Assembly: GCA_964610885.1 (NCBI GenBank)
Contig: CAZSWR010000038.1
Location: 1-30,998, forward strand
Source of the DNA: CAZSWR01 sp964610885
GTDB taxonomy: Bacteria; Bacteroidota; Ignavibacteria; Kapaibacteriales; UBA2268
Reading direction: 5' to 3'
Length of the DNA stretch: 30,998 nt
Made by a program: the position numbers and the translations under genes. The notes beneath the pieces were generated by a model, which was given only the letters and a program-made list of their open reading frames with translations, was not told the DNA's origin and searched no databases. Numbering within the stretch: position 1 is the first letter of the stretch; each line of letters starts with the position of its first letter. Of the stretch, positions 14,051 through 22,342 are shown in pieces.

Positions 14051-16957
14051 TCACAATTCATCTTTCAGGTAGCGGCCGGTTAGGCTTAGTTTCTTCTTGA
14101 TGATTTGCTCTGGAGTGCCCTCGGCGATGATCTGCCCGCCGTTCGAGCCGCCCTCCGGGCCGAGGTCTATGATCCAATCGGCATACTTGATGACGTCCAA
14201 ATTGTGCTCGATGACAACGACTGTGTTGCCCTTGTCGGCCAATCTGTCCAGAAGTTTCAGCAATATGTTGATGTCCTCGAAGTGCAGGCCTGTCGTGGGT
14301 TCGTCCAAAAGGTAGAGCGTGTTGCCGGTGGCGGTTTTCGAGAGTTCAGTCGCGAGTTTCACCCTTTGGGCCTCGCCGCCGGAGAGAGTTGGCGCCTGCT
14401 GGCCGAGCTTGATGTAGGTCAGTCCGACGTCGTTGAGCGCTTGGATTTTGGCTTTGAGTTTTGGAATTTCGTTGAAGAATTCGAGAGCTTCCTCGACGGA
14501 CATGTCCAGCACGTCGGCAATGGATTTCTCTTTGTACAGCACGGAGAGCGTTTCGCGATTGTAGCGCAGCCCGTTGCATTCGTCGCAGGTTACGTACACA
14601 TCCGGCAGGAAGTTCATTTCGATTTTCTTAATACCGGCGCCTTCGCATTCCTCGCATCGGCCGCCCTTGACGTTGAACGAGAACCTACCGGATTTATATC
14701 CGCGAGCTTTGGATTCGGGCAGCATGGCGAAGAAATCGCGTATCTGAGTGAACAGACCGGTGTATGTGGCCGGATTCGAGCGTGGGGTGCGCCCGATTGG
14801 CGATTGGTCGATTTCGATGACTTTGTCGATGTTTTCCAGTCCGGAAATACTTTTGTATGGCAATGGATTCACCGACGAAGAGTAGAAATACCGCGACAGG
14901 ATTGGGTACAGCGTATCGTTAATCAGGCTGGATTTTCCCGAACCGCTCATCCCGCTGATGCAGACGATCCGCCCCAATGGAAGCGTGAGCGTTACGTTCT
15001 TCAGGTTGTTCCCGGTGGCGCCCTCGAGCACAATCGATTTGCCCGAGCCTTCGCGCCGGATGGCCGGAGTATTGATTCGTTTTTTATTCGTAAGGTATTG
15101 CGAGGTCAGCGAGCGCTCCATCTGGCTTTTCTTTAGCTTCAGAATATCTTTCGGCGGGCAGGCAGCAATGATTTCCCCGCCATTGATACCCGCGCCAGGG
15201 CCGATGTCCACAATGAAATCCGATTCGAGCATCATTGCTTTGTCGTGCTCGACGACGATGATGGTGTTTCCAAGGTCTCGAAGCCTTTTCACGGAGGCAA
15301 TCAGCTTGTTGTTGTCGTGTTGGTGCAGCCCGATGCTCGGTTCGTCCAGCACGTACATGACGCCGGTCAGTTCGGAGCCGATTTGCGACGCCAGGCGGAT
15401 CCTCTGCGACTCGCCGCCCGAAAGCGTCCTTACTGAACGGTTGAGCGATAGGTACGACAGGCCGACCTCCTCGAGGAACCGGAGGCGCGAAACAATCTCT
15501 TTGATGATGACGCCGCCGATCAGCATTTGCCTCTCGCTGAGCCGCGCGGGCAAGGCTTCGAAATACGAACGGCATTCGGAAATGTCCATCTTCGTAATGT
15601 CGTTGATCGATTCGCTCGCCACCAGGACCGACAGAGTGTCGCGTTTCAGGCGGCCTCCGTTGCATTCGGAGCAAACATAGTCCTCGAAGAATACATCGAG
15701 GAAATTCTTTACCACGACAGAATTTGAGTTTTCGAATTGGTGCATGAGCGTCGGGATAATCCCGAGGAATTTCTGGTTGACGTTCATCCGCGAGCCGCCC
15801 CTGAATTTGTATCCGAGCGTAACGGATTCCTTTTCGTTCCCGTAGAAGATTTCGTGGAGCCTTTCGGGCTCAATTTTCGAGGCGGGTTGTGTCGCGTCGA
15901 TCGAGTGTTTGTCGCAGTAGGCGTGCACTTGGTCGTGCAGCCAGGAGAATTTCTCGCGGTCGAGCGCCAGTATCGCACCGTCGGCAATCGAAACGGAATC
16001 GTCCGGCATCATTTTCTCGATGCTCAGTTCGCTCGTGGTCCCGAGGCCGCTGCATTTGGGGCAGGCTCCGTATGGCGAATTAAATGAGAAATTGTTCGGA
16101 GCGAGTGCGTCGTAGGATTTGCCGCATTTGGGGCAGGAGTAGTGCGTGCTGAAAAGCCTTTCGCCCCACGAACCGTCTTCCTCCTCGAAGAGTACAATCA
16201 TAATGCCTTCGCCGCGGTTCAGCGCCAGTTCGGTGGATTCTGCGATTCGGTGTTCGCCGGCCGCCGAGACAACGCAGCGGTCGATCAGCAATTCGATGTC
16301 GTGGATCGCATAGCGGCTGACTTGCATGTCTGCGACAATATCTTTGACTTCGCCGTCGATGCGCACTTTGGTGAAGCCTTGCTTCATCAGTATTGCAAAA
16401 AGTTCGCGATAGTGGCCTTTGCGGCCCTTGATAAGTGGCGCGAAGAGTTGAATCTTCCGGCCATTCATCTCGCTCATAATTAATTCGATAATCTGGTCGG
16501 TGGATTTCTGGACCACCGGCACGTTGCACTCCGTACAGTATTGTGTGCCGAGCCTCGCGAAAAGCAGCCTCAGGTAGTCGTAGATTTCCGTAACCGTGCC
16601 CACAGTGGAACGTGGATTGTGCGAAATTGATTTCTGCTCGATCGAGATCGCCGGCGACAGCCCTTCGATGGAGTCCACGGCCGGCTTCCGCAGGTTCCCC
16701 AAAAATTGGCGGGCATATGGCGAAAGGCATTCCACGTAGCGCCTTTGGCCCTCGGCGTAGAGCGTATCGAAAGCCAAACTCGATTTGCCCGAGCCGGAAA
16801 GGCCGGTTACGACGACTAATTCATTCCTCGGCACGTCCACATCGACGTTCTTGAGGTTGTGTTCGCGGGCGCCGCGCACGTATATCTTTGTCAATTCTTT
16901 GGTTTCGGCCGTCTCGCTTACAGTTTTCTGGCTCTCGGTATTAACTTTCTTCTTCAT
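14051..16957 (-). CDS. uvrA: Excinuclease ABC subunit A (UvrA)
   Basis: UvrA is the damage-recognition ATPase of nucleotide excision repair. From ATG 16955-16957 the protein is 968 residues, close to the usual ~940. It has two ABC modules: Walker A GLSGSGKSS (about residue 52) with signature LSGGESQRIRLAS, and GMSGSGKSS with LSGGEAQRVKLAT. The zinc motifs CPKCGKSYD...CPKCSGLG and RCEECEGAGIKKIEM...CDECNGLRY are intact, as is YVCSECNGGRLK. DEPSIGLH and DEPTTGLH (Walker B) are present. This is a standard housekeeping UvrA. A TTG start at 16990 would add 11 hydrophobic-looking residues and is unlikely. An octamer tandem array lies 113 bp upstream of the start. Confidence 0.97.
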   Translation of the reverse strand: MKKKVNTESQKTVSETAETKELTKIYVRGAREHNLKNVDVDVPRNELVVVTGLSGSGKSSLAFDTLYAEGQRRYVECLSPYARQFLGNLRKPAVDSIEGLSPAISIEQKSISHNPRSTVGTVTEIYDYLRLLFARLGTQYCTECNVPVVQKSTDQIIELIMSEMNGRKIQLFAPLIKGRKGHYRELFAILMKQGFTKVRIDGEVKDIVADMQVSRYAIHDIELLIDRCVVSAAGEHRIAESTELALNRGEGIMIVLFEEEDGSWGERLFSTHYSCPKCGKSYDALAPNNFSFNSPYGACPKCSGLGTTSELSIEKMMPDDSVSIADGAILALDREKFSWLHDQVHAYCDKHSIDATQPASKIEPERLHEIFYGNEKESVTLGYKFRGGSRMNVNQKFLGIIPTLMHQFENSNSVVVKNFLDVFFEDYVCSECNGGRLKRDTLSVLVASESINDITKMDISECRSYFEALPARLSERQMLIGGVIIKEIVSRLRFLEEVGLSYLSLNRSVRTLSGGESQRIRLASQIGSELTGVMYVLDEPSIGLHQHDNNKLIASVKRLRDLGNTIIVVEHDKAMMLESDFIVDIGPGAGINGGEIIAACPPKDILKLKKSQMERSLTSQYLTNKKRINTPAIRREGSGKSIVLEGATGNNLKNVTLTLPLGRIVCISGMSGSGKSSLINDTLYPILSRYFYSSSVNPLPYKSISGLENIDKVIEIDQSPIGRTPRSNPATYTGLFTQIRDFFAMLPESKARGYKSGRFSFNVKGGRCEECEGAGIKKIEMNFLPDVYVTCDECNGLRYNRETLSVLYKEKSIADVLDMSVEEALEFFNEIPKLKAKIQALNDVGLTYIKLGQQAPTLSGGEAQRVKLATELSKTATGNTLYLLDEPTTGLHFEDINILLKLLDRLADKGNTVVVIEHNLDVIKYADWIIDLGPEGGSNGGQIIAEGTPEQIIKKKLSLTGRYLKDEL

Positions 16958-17070
16958 CACTATTTCGCAATTACGAAAAAATACAAACAACTAAAATAAC
17001 ACAAATCGCAATATATTCAGTTATTCAAAATTCAAATTTTTATAGTAAATCATCCGATACAGAATTTGTT

Positions 17071-17190
17071 GATTAGCTGATTTGTTGATGTGGTGATGTG
17101 GTGATGTGGTGATGAGATGATGAACTGATGTGATGATGTGATGATGTGATGATGTGATGATGTGGTGATGAGATGATGTGGTGATGAGAT
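17071..17190 (+). repeat. Octamer tandem array (15 units)
   Basis: Fifteen uninterrupted 8-bp units, all beginning GAT. They start GATTAGCT, GATTTGTT and GATGTGGT x3, continue GATGAGAT, GATGAACT and GATGTGAT x4, and end with alternating GATGTGGT and GATGAGAT. Phase is exact for 120 bp although units vary at positions 4-8. This is the largest array of the family. Confidence 0.9.
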
Positions 17191-17295
17191 GTTTGGAATG
17201 ATTAAAATGAATTCAACCCTAGTTCACATCTGTAGGGGCACGGCACGCCGTGCCCATTCCCAAGCAGCCTGTCGGAAGAATCAATATTATTCTTT

Positions 17296-17477
17296 ACCGC
17301 GTAGCGGTTGTTCTATTGTAGCAAAAAGTTTGATTATATGATTTATTTCGCATAGCGAATGTTCTATGTGTAGGTTGATTCTACACTGTTTATACAACAA
17401 CCGCAATGCGGTATCAATCGGCAAGATGCTGCTGCAATAACAATTACGAATGACTACCCGCGAATCTTCGGATGAGT
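17296..17477. repeat. Mini-hairpin chain element
   Basis: Four short hairpins occur in series: ACCGC-GTA-GCGGT (17296-17308), TTCGC-ATA-GCGAA (17347-17359), GTGTAG-N7-CTACAC (17368-17386) and ACCGC-AAT-GCGGT (17400-17412). The tail (CAATTACGAATGA at 17441 and TCGGATGAGT at 17468) recurs with identical spacing at 6455 and 6482. A related ACCGC hairpin next to GCTACAATA lies near 19473-19500. Confidence 0.6.
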
Positions 17478-17489
17478 TTAGAATACCCC

Positions 17490-17527
17490 AAAAAAAAAGC
17501 GGTACCGCCACGATGGGAGATACCGCT
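17490..17527 (-). terminator. Terminator of the T9SS cargo gene
   Basis: On the minus strand AGCGGTA and TACCGCT (7-bp perfect stem, 16-nt loop) are followed by eight T residues. It lies 23 bp past the stop at 17550. Confidence 0.78.
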
Positions 17528-17549
17528 AAAGATTGTTTTATGTCTTGGA

Positions 17550-18959
17550 TTATTTGACGATTGAAATCTGTTTGGCGACCGTGCCGGAGGCCGAACGTAA
17601 AACGAGCGAATAAACGCCGGAGGGCAGTTGCCCGGGAATCAATTCTGCAACGTTGCGGCTGCCGATCTGTGTGTCCCCGGAGAAGACAGTAAAGACCTTC
17701 TCGCCGTTCAACGAATACAGGGCGATTTCGGTTGCGCCGCCATCGGGGCAGACAAATTCAACAGTCGAGGCGGCCGAAACAGGGTTCGGGTAGCATTCGA
17801 GTTCCATTGCCGAGTTTTCGATGCCTTCGGCCTTGGCTTTGACCACGAAGACGCCGTTCGGGGCGAAGCGCAGTACGTTGTCGTATTTTCCTGTAATAAC
17901 GTTAGTTGCGGAAACGACCTGCATTTCGGTTATTTTTTGCGTTTTCGGATTGTATGCAACGAATTGGAGTTCGTCGCCATCGTTAGTAAATTCTTTGTGG
18001 AATTGGTCACGAGCGGCAAGCGTTACGGCAGCGCGGCCGTTGTGGAAGACGCCATGGCCCACGGCAGTCCCATTGCGAAGCGTTACGGAGATTTCGGTAA
18101 GCTCGGGGCAATTGTCCGAGACAATCACAAGCGAAGCATTGCCGTTCGTTGCGGGGATCTGTTCGGTATAGTACGAGCAAATCGGTTCGGAAGAGCCGGA
18201 GAATTCGGCGATCCTGCCCGGGATGGTCGGTGCGTAGTTGAAGGATTTCGCTTCGGTCATAAAGATTTGGTAGCCTTTGCCGGGGACCATCATTCCTGCC
18301 TCGGCGGTACCATTTTCGAAAGTATTAATCGAGAAAGCAGGCATATAGAACTGGCCATTGCCATTTTTTGCAATCACCATTTCGGGGTTCAAAGTCGAAA
18401 TTGCTGTCTCGGCGGGTTGCGGGTGCTGTGGCAGGTACGAGATGATGTTCCAGTTCTGGCCGAGCGCAACGGGCGTGGTGGCCAAATCGACTTCGCGGCC
18501 GATGACGTTCAGCGTGTGGGCGCCGCGCACGAAGACTTGGTAGCCCTTGGCGATGTCGATGTTGTTTATTGTGTTGACTGCTTCGCTGGGGACGTAGAGG
18601 TTGCCGTCGTTGTCGCGCACGAGCACGAGGTCAGAGCCCAATTGATTCATTATCGAGGCGATCGAAAGCGAGGCCGGCGAGACGTTTGTGGAAATCATGT
18701 TCCAGCCGTCATTGAGATCGATTGCGAGGATGGTCCCTCCGCCCACGGTGTACCAAAAGCCGTGTTTGGCTGTGTTCACTGTGGAGGAAGATACGCCTAC
18801 GACGGGTTGGCCCAGCGTGCCGCTAAGTTTGTACATAGTATTTTGGGCGGAAGTGCTGCCGTTCCCGACCACGCCGCGCTTCAGAGTGTATTGGGCCTGG
18901 GCGCATGCGGCAGCCAGAGCGAAAGCCACCAGCAAAATCAACAGTTTTTTAATATTCAT
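17550..18959 (-). CDS. Secreted protein with type IX secretion sorting domain
   Basis: This 469-residue protein has a classical signal peptide (MNIKKLLILLVAFALAAACAQA). An SGTLGQPVVG segment follows near residues 45-54, common at the start of FCB T9SS cargo. Two related modules open with LNDGWNMIST (about 81-90) and LGQNWNIISY (about 167-176) and each contains KGYQVFV or KGYQIFM; they look like an internal duplication. The last ~80 residues (from about 388: ELECYPNPVSAASTVEF, IALYSLNGEKV, LPSGVYSLVLR, ending KQISIVK) are a type A C-terminal sorting signal. Surface-exposed or released; function unknown. A GAGG ribosome-binding sequence lies 6 bp before the ATG. It is a single-gene unit with its own terminator. 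Confidence 0.85.
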   Translation of the reverse strand: MNIKKLLILLVAFALAAACAQAQYTLKRGVVGNGSTSAQNTMYKLSGTLGQPVVGVSSSTVNTAKHGFWYTVGGGTILAIDLNDGWNMISTNVSPASLSIASIMNQLGSDLVLVRDNDGNLYVPSEAVNTINNIDIAKGYQVFVRGAHTLNVIGREVDLATTPVALGQNWNIISYLPQHPQPAETAISTLNPEMVIAKNGNGQFYMPAFSINTFENGTAEAGMMVPGKGYQIFMTEAKSFNYAPTIPGRIAEFSGSSEPICSYYTEQIPATNGNASLVIVSDNCPELTEISVTLRNGTAVGHGVFHNGRAAVTLAARDQFHKEFTNDGDELQFVAYNPKTQKITEMQVVSATNVITGKYDNVLRFAPNGVFVVKAKAEGIENSAMELECYPNPVSAASTVEFVCPDGGATEIALYSLNGEKVFTVFSGDTQIGSRNVAELIPGQLPSGVYSLVLRSASGTVAKQISIVK

Positions 18960-19697
18960 TACGACCTCTTTATCTTGTGCTTATTATTTGCAATATAACA
19001 TTTGTAAATATATTAAATATTCTTCATTAATAAAAGGAAAAAGAGGCGTTTTATTGTATTTTTGTGGTTCAATAATGCATTCAATAGGTGCCATCCATGC
19101 AACAAAGATCTGGTAAACATTTTTTATTAAAACTTCAGCGTGTAAATCAAATTATCCAACACACCCACTAACTCCCTCTTATTAGAGGGGGATAAGAATC
19201 CTTCTAAATATATAGTTAGTGTTGCATAATATTTTTTTTAAGTCTCATTTTGGAAGAGGGAATTTTGGAGACTGTTGAAATAGTAATTCTCTTTGATTTT
19301 CACCCCTCGCCATTCATGGAGAGGGGCAGGGGTGAGGCCGAGATGGTTCGCATAAGTATATAATCTACATTGAAATACGATTCTTTGCCTCTCTCCCCAA
19401 ACCCCTCTCTCCATTCTGGAGAAAGGGACTTTAAGAAAAATTCTTACTTTTTCAACACACTCCTAACAATATGCTACAATACAACAACCGCTCGCGCGGT
19501 AAAATACCATTTTGATTTTAACAACTCGCTCAAAATGACAATTGTTACTGGATCAACAATTTCTTATAAAACAAAAATCATTTCCCCTCGGGCTTTTATG
19601 AGCTTAACCTAATCCCTTGGATAGTTTTAATATTGAACTTGGAGAAAAATGTGTTAATTTTGAATTTGTTTTGAATAAACATATTTGTACGTTTGAT
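18960..19697. other. Intergenic region with palindromic repeats, no gene
   Basis: No supported coding frame. Several stem-loops of the CCCTCT/AGAGGG type occur: CCCTCT-TATT-AGAGGG at 19174-19189, CACCCCT...AGGGGTG around 19300-19335, and CCCTCTCTCC...GGAGAAAGGG around 19403-19427. These resemble dispersed intergenic repeats common across bacteria. A mini-hairpin ACCGC-TCGC-GCGGT lies at 19487-19500. A good FCB promoter at 19633-19662 drives the next gene. Confidence 0.65.
19633..19662 (+). promoter_or_regulatory. FCB-type promoter for the LTA-synthase-like gene
   Basis: TTG at 19633-19635 and TAATTTTG at 19655-19662 are 19 bp apart. Expected initiation near 19669 is downstream of the longest possible reading frame (from 19617) and 29 bp before ATG 19698. 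This decides the start codon. Confidence 0.65.
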
Positions 19698-21686
19698 ATG
19701 CTGAAAAGACTTTGGGCTAAACTGCCTGCCGGACTGAAATATTTAATCAAAAACTATTTGCTCGCAATTGCGGTTTTTGCGGCTTTCCGCACTGTGCTGC
19801 TCTTCGTTGGGATCAAACAACTCTCGGGCGTCCCCGCCGAAGATATATTGATGGCCTACGTCAACGGCTGGCGCTTCGATACGTCGGTAACGGGGTACTT
19901 GCTGGCCATCCCGACCATATTGGTGGTCGCCGTGGAGATGTCCCGATTGAAGCATATAGCGTTCAAGCGGACTGTTTTTATTATTAATTCAGTGCTGATG
20001 TGCGTTGGTTTCATGGTCTCCGCTGCGGACATACCATACTATTTCGTTTTCAATGCGCGAATGACCTCGTCGATATTCAACTGGTTCTCGTCGCCATCGA
20101 TTGTGTTCGGGTATTTGCTCGAGAACGTGGACTACTACATTTACACGGTTCTCTTCATTGCGGTTTGCTATTTCTTTGTGCGCACGGCCCGCCGGTTCTA
20201 TCGTTCGTGGCACTCGGAATCCGTATCGAGGCCACCAGTGAGGCTTTGGGCGCTCAAGTATGCCACGATTTATTTGCTCGGGTGTGTATTCCTTTTCGCA
20301 GGAATCCGCGGCAAGGTCTTCACTCGCCGACCGCTTTCGTGGGCCGAGGCCTTCACTTCAGTGCACAATTTCCCGAACCAGTTGGGTCTGAATCCGGTGT
20401 TTACGCTTGGCAACTCGCTAACCACGACGAAAAATGGAATCGTCAGTATTCAACTGCTCGACGACAACGCAGCGGTCGATTACGTTTGCAACATGCTCGG
20501 AGTGCCGGTCGGTGGCGGCTATTCGTCGCCCATCGCTCGCGAAGAGAAATACGAAGGCGAAGCAAAGAACTACAACGTGGTGCTCGTCGTGATGGAAAGC
20601 ATGACCAAGGCAAACGCGGCCGAATCCGGTTTCTACAAATCGCCTGTAACGCCATTCCTGGACAGTATTCGCGCCCGCTCGGTAAACTTCAGTAATGTGT
20701 ATTCGCTCGGGATCCACACCTACAATGGTATCTGGTCGATCTTCACCAGCACGCCCGCGCCGCCGACAGAGGACAATCCCCTTCAATTCTACGACAATGC
20801 ACTGACCTATTCCGGAATCGGGCAGGTGCTGCACGAAAGCGGCTACTCAACATATTTTGCATGCCCGCACGATATTAACTTCGACAACATGGGCGGCTTC
20901 CTCATGTCCAACGGTTTCGAAGATATTAGCGGATTGAACAATGAATTGCTGAACAAAGACTTCATCAACGTTTGGGGCATCAGCGACCATATTTTGTTCG
21001 ATAATTCGCTTCCGGCGCTCGAAAAGCTCTCCAAGGCGGGGCGGCCGTTCTTCGCAACGCTGCTGACAGTCAGCAACCACAGCCCTTTCAATATCCCGGA
21101 ACCGTATCCGCAAGGTTTCAATCCGAAATACACTGAAAAGCGCGAAATCGCAATCGAATACGCCGATTGGTCCATCGCGCGTTGGTTCGAGTCGGTCTCG
21201 AAAGAGACGTGGTTCGACAACACGATTTTCGTCTTCGTCTCCGACCATGGAATGAACGTCTTCCCGAACTACGAAGTGAACCTGAACTACAACCGTATCC
21301 AAATGTTCTTCTATGCCCCCAAAATCTTCGGCCAGGGCCGCACCGAAAGCGGATTGGCTCTTCAGGTCGATCTTTTCCCCACGCTGATGGGGATGCTGAA
21401 TCGTTCGTACGTGAATAATACCATGGGCATCGATTTGCTCCGCCGGAAACGAGACGCAGTCTATTTCTCGGCAAATACTACCATCGCCGCGCTGAACGAT
21501 TCGCTGCTAATGATCCGCCGAGACGACGGCAGCAAAACGCTTTACGACTACCGGAACTACAGCTTGGAAAACATCGCAGATAAATATCCCGACGCGACGG
21601 CGCAATTGGAACGGCTCGCACTCTCGAATTTCCAGACTTCGGTTTGGATGCTGAAATCCGGCAAAGGGAAATACGAAAAACGCTAA
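19698..21686 (+). CDS. LTA-synthase-like membrane phosphotransferase (sulfatase superfamily)
   Basis: From ATG 19698 the protein is 662 residues. About five hydrophobic helices fill the first ~200 residues. An extracytoplasmic sulfatase-fold domain follows. Metal and nucleophile positions match LtaS/MdoB-type enzymes: E300 in VVMESMT, T341 in GIHTYNGIWSIFTS, and D516-H517 in VSDHGMN. HSPF and PTLMGML also fit. Members transfer phosphoglycerol or phosphoethanolamine to lipids or glycans in the envelope. In a Gram-negative FCB organism the product is not lipoteichoic acid, so the substrate is open (periplasmic glucan, capnine-type lipid or LPS). ATG 19698 is preferred over 19617 because the promoter lies between them. 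Confidence 0.87.
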   Translation: MLKRLWAKLPAGLKYLIKNYLLAIAVFAAFRTVLLFVGIKQLSGVPAEDILMAYVNGWRFDTSVTGYLLAIPTILVVAVEMSRLKHIAFKRTVFIINSVLMCVGFMVSAADIPYYFVFNARMTSSIFNWFSSPSIVFGYLLENVDYYIYTVLFIAVCYFFVRTARRFYRSWHSESVSRPPVRLWALKYATIYLLGCVFLFAGIRGKVFTRRPLSWAEAFTSVHNFPNQLGLNPVFTLGNSLTTTKNGIVSIQLLDDNAAVDYVCNMLGVPVGGGYSSPIAREEKYEGEAKNYNVVLVVMESMTKANAAESGFYKSPVTPFLDSIRARSVNFSNVYSLGIHTYNGIWSIFTSTPAPPTEDNPLQFYDNALTYSGIGQVLHESGYSTYFACPHDINFDNMGGFLMSNGFEDISGLNNELLNKDFINVWGISDHILFDNSLPALEKLSKAGRPFFATLLTVSNHSPFNIPEPYPQGFNPKYTEKREIAIEYADWSIARWFESVSKETWFDNTIFVFVSDHGMNVFPNYEVNLNYNRIQMFFYAPKIFGQGRTESGLALQVDLFPTLMGMLNRSYVNNTMGIDLLRRKRDAVYFSANTTIAALNDSLLMIRRDDGSKTLYDYRNYSLENIADKYPDATAQLERLALSNFQTSVWMLKSGKGKYEKR

Positions 21687-21768
21687 TAGAGTGTTGAATA
21701 GGTACAGAATTAGCAACAATGGGTTTCAGCCTATTGTCAGTATCGCGGTAAGTTATTGACATATCATC

Positions 21769-21873
21769 AAATCCCCCTTCCCCAATTTTCAAAGGGGGCA
21801 AAGAAATTTTTCGAGTAAAGTATTGATAATATTAGAGATGGAACTTCGTTGTTCCGTTGGGTTAACCCGTAGC
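21769..21873 (-). repeat. Composite interspersed repeat, copy 2
   Basis: Read on the minus strand it gives ACGGGTTAACCC, then ATCTCTAATATTAT, then GCCCCCTTTGAAAA and GGGGGATTT, in the same order as 73-180. Confidence 0.7.
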
Positions 21874-22053
21874 TTGAGGTAAGGTTAGAGTTTTTAGCTG
21901 CCTTTTGGGAATGAGATAGGAATCATGCAACTTCCTCTGTGTGTGTATGGGCGAATCACCGGCCAATCGTATAATTTCGCCGAGAAAATCCAACAATAAA
22001 AAAACCGTAAATCTGTCTATGTAATTGTGGTTAAAATAATAGTTCTTTCGCAT

Positions 22054-22084
22054 TTTGAAAAGATGTTTGTTTTAACTAAATTTG
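22054..22084 (+). promoter_or_regulatory. FCB-type promoter for feoAB
   Basis: TTTG at 22054-22057 and TAAATTTG at 22077-22084 are 19 bp apart. Expected initiation near 22091 leaves a leader of about 24 nt. I see no convincing Fur-box palindrome in it. Confidence 0.7.
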
Positions 22085-22114
22085 CGATTTAGTATTTGCT
22101 AACAGAGTGAAAAA

Positions 22115-22342
22115 ATGAGTCTGCTCGAAGCCCCTATGGAAATGGAACTAAAAATTGTCGAGATTGGTTCGTGCAGCGAATCAAAAAGGAAACTTACAGC
22201 ATTGGGTATGCACATGGGCGACCATTTGATTAGATTGAACAACAACAAGTGGGGCCCGATATTGGTTCGAAACGTTTCCGGCGGTATCAATAAAATTGCG
22301 ATCTGCCGCGGTTTGGCGAGTAAAATTATCGTTAGCGAATGA
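22115..22342 (+). CDS. feoA: Ferrous iron transport protein FeoA
   Basis: This 75-residue SH3-like protein is a cytoplasmic accessory of the FeoB ferrous iron transporter. It has the FeoA pattern: KIVEIGSCSESKRKLTALGMHMGDHL, then GGINKIAICRGLASKIIV, which corresponds to the usual R-x3-LGhxxG and alaLrxxxAxxIxV ends. Its stop codon overlaps the feoB start (ATGA), so the two are translationally coupled. The start at 22115 follows GAGTGAAAAA; M8 is an alternative but would cut the conserved N-terminus close. Confidence 0.9.
   Translation: MSLLEAPMEMELKIVEIGSCSESKRKLTALGMHMGDHLIRLNNNKWGPILVRNVSGGINKIAICRGLASKIIVSE

Larger units (their letters stand above)
16991..17549. other. Intergenic region with octamer array and mini-hairpins, no gene
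   Basis: Upstream of uvrA and downstream of the T9SS gene (both minus). It holds the octamer array at 17071-17190, a palindrome GGGCACGG-CACG-CCGTGCCC near 17235-17254, a chain of four mini-hairpins at 17296-17412 and a terminator at 17490-17527. The minus-strand reading frame 17287-17511 is built from repeat sequence and is not accepted as a gene. Confidence 0.7.
21687..22114. other. Intergenic region with composite repeat and feoAB promoter, no gene
   Basis: Contains copy 2 of the composite repeat (21769-21873). An imperfect stem GGGCGAA...TTTCGCC lies near 21950-21984. The feoAB promoter is at 22054-22084. The minus-strand frame 21862-22053 runs through repeat sequence and is not accepted as a gene. 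Confidence 0.65.

Noticed and set aside
14105..15136. 343-residue open frame on the plus strand
   Set aside because: Antisense to uvrA, which is certain.
17071..17190. Possible CRISPR array
   Set aside because: The repeat unit is 8 bp with no spacers and no cas genes nearby; it is a tandem repeat.
17287..17511. 74-residue minus-strand frame
   Set aside because: It is composed of the mini-hairpin repeat chain and overlaps a terminator. No family features are visible.
17628..18998. 456-residue open frame on the plus strand
   Set aside because: Antisense to the T9SS cargo gene, which has a signal peptide, sorting domain, ribosome-binding site and terminator.
19370..19612. 80-residue plus-strand frame
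   Set aside because: It covers palindromic intergenic repeats, has no domain, and ends before the promoter of the next gene.
21862..22053. 63-residue minus-strand frame
   Set aside because: It runs through the composite repeat and adjacent stem-loops. No start signal or recognisable domain.
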